Shown here: positions 63,807 to 64,000 of the stretch, piece after piece
Layout: each line of letters starts with the position of its first letter
How positions within the stretch are numbered: position 1 is the stretch's first letter
Source: Protula sp. h YS-2021
Lineage: Eukaryota > Annelida > Polychaeta > Sabellida > Serpulidae
Assembly (NCBI GenBank): GCA_949752745.1
Contig: OX457027.1
Span: 13,919,556 to 13,983,555, forward strand
DNA: 64,000 nucleotides
Direction of reading: 5' to 3'
Translations under genes and position numbers: made by a program
Notes under the pieces: generated by a model
The model's input: only the letters and a program-made list of their open reading frames with translations
Database searches by the model: none
Told to the model about the DNA's origin: nothing

Positions 63807-64000
63807 GAGAAGGGATGCCATTTCACAGAATAAATAGCAAAGCTTTGTTTTTTTTCTAGAACGGTTTCGAACTGGAAAAATAGTTTCTTAGAAAGGTTTT
63901 GGAATCTGAATAAAGAAAAGTAAACCCAAAACCGGCTGAAAAAATTATAAAATTCTATTCGACGGGAAAAAGTGATTTCAAAAATCGGCTTTGAGAAGTA

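Noticed and set aside
63545..63826. Arg/Glu and Ser/Leu repeat ORFs
   Set aside because: Translation of the (ga)n microsatellite joined to LINE remnant sequence.

Overview
This is animal nuclear DNA, AT-rich and dense in repeats. Coding sequence sits in short phase-matched exons separated by GT-AG introns, and about half of the window is transposons, minisatellites and microsatellites. Metazoan TIR and Death domains, a DIRS retrotransposon, LINE fragments and a Maverick/Polinton element point to a marine invertebrate. A mollusc or other lophotrochozoan is my best guess, but the species cannot be named from the sequence.

The host content is two tandem head-to-tail copies of one minus-strand gene, inside a segmental duplication (copy A about 55-13815, copy B about 32482-63715). 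Copy B is complete from ATG at 59624 to TAA at 26900. I could join 19 exons by splice phase into a 1251-residue model: an alpha-helical solenoid (HEAT/ARM-like, about residues 1-558), a coiled coil (about 559-636), a Death domain (about 637-727), a first TIR split over three exons, a short linker, a second TIR in a single exon, 30-residue tail repeats and a C-terminal CSLL box. Copy A has exons 1-13 (638 residues) in the window; its Death/TIR end lies before position 1. The layout suggests an innate-immune or cell-death adaptor with an oligomerising N-terminus and twin TIR effectors that may be lipid-anchored. That role is inferred from domains only.

Intron 9 of copy B (35494-51485; only 607 bp in copy A) carries a whole Maverick/Polinton, 35763-51046, flanked by near-identical 6-bp duplications and inserted into a 60-bp tandem repeat. 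Its genes are all decayed: integrase with chromodomain, packaging ATPase, major capsid protein and adenain-like protease on plus; a PC4-like protein and protein-primed DNA polymerase B on minus. Its long terminal inverted repeats hold tRNA-like sequences and TGACGTCA palindromes. A second, unrelated Maverick derivative (36569-38733) is nested in its left terminal repeat. That element is a 2.17-kb fold-back in which both arms carry the same penton-like gene and the start of a zinc-finger/polyproline protein, with only the beginning of an ATPase in the loop.

Between the two gene copies (13816-26899) lie a 23-bp minisatellite, a MITE-like AT-rich element, a 5.3-kb DIRS element with both inverted terminal repeats and its internal complementary region (19258-24558), a LINE 3' fragment nested in it, and long microsatellites. 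Upstream of each gene copy there is a MITE, a 14-bp minisatellite that is open in all frames, and a minus-strand LINE fragment.
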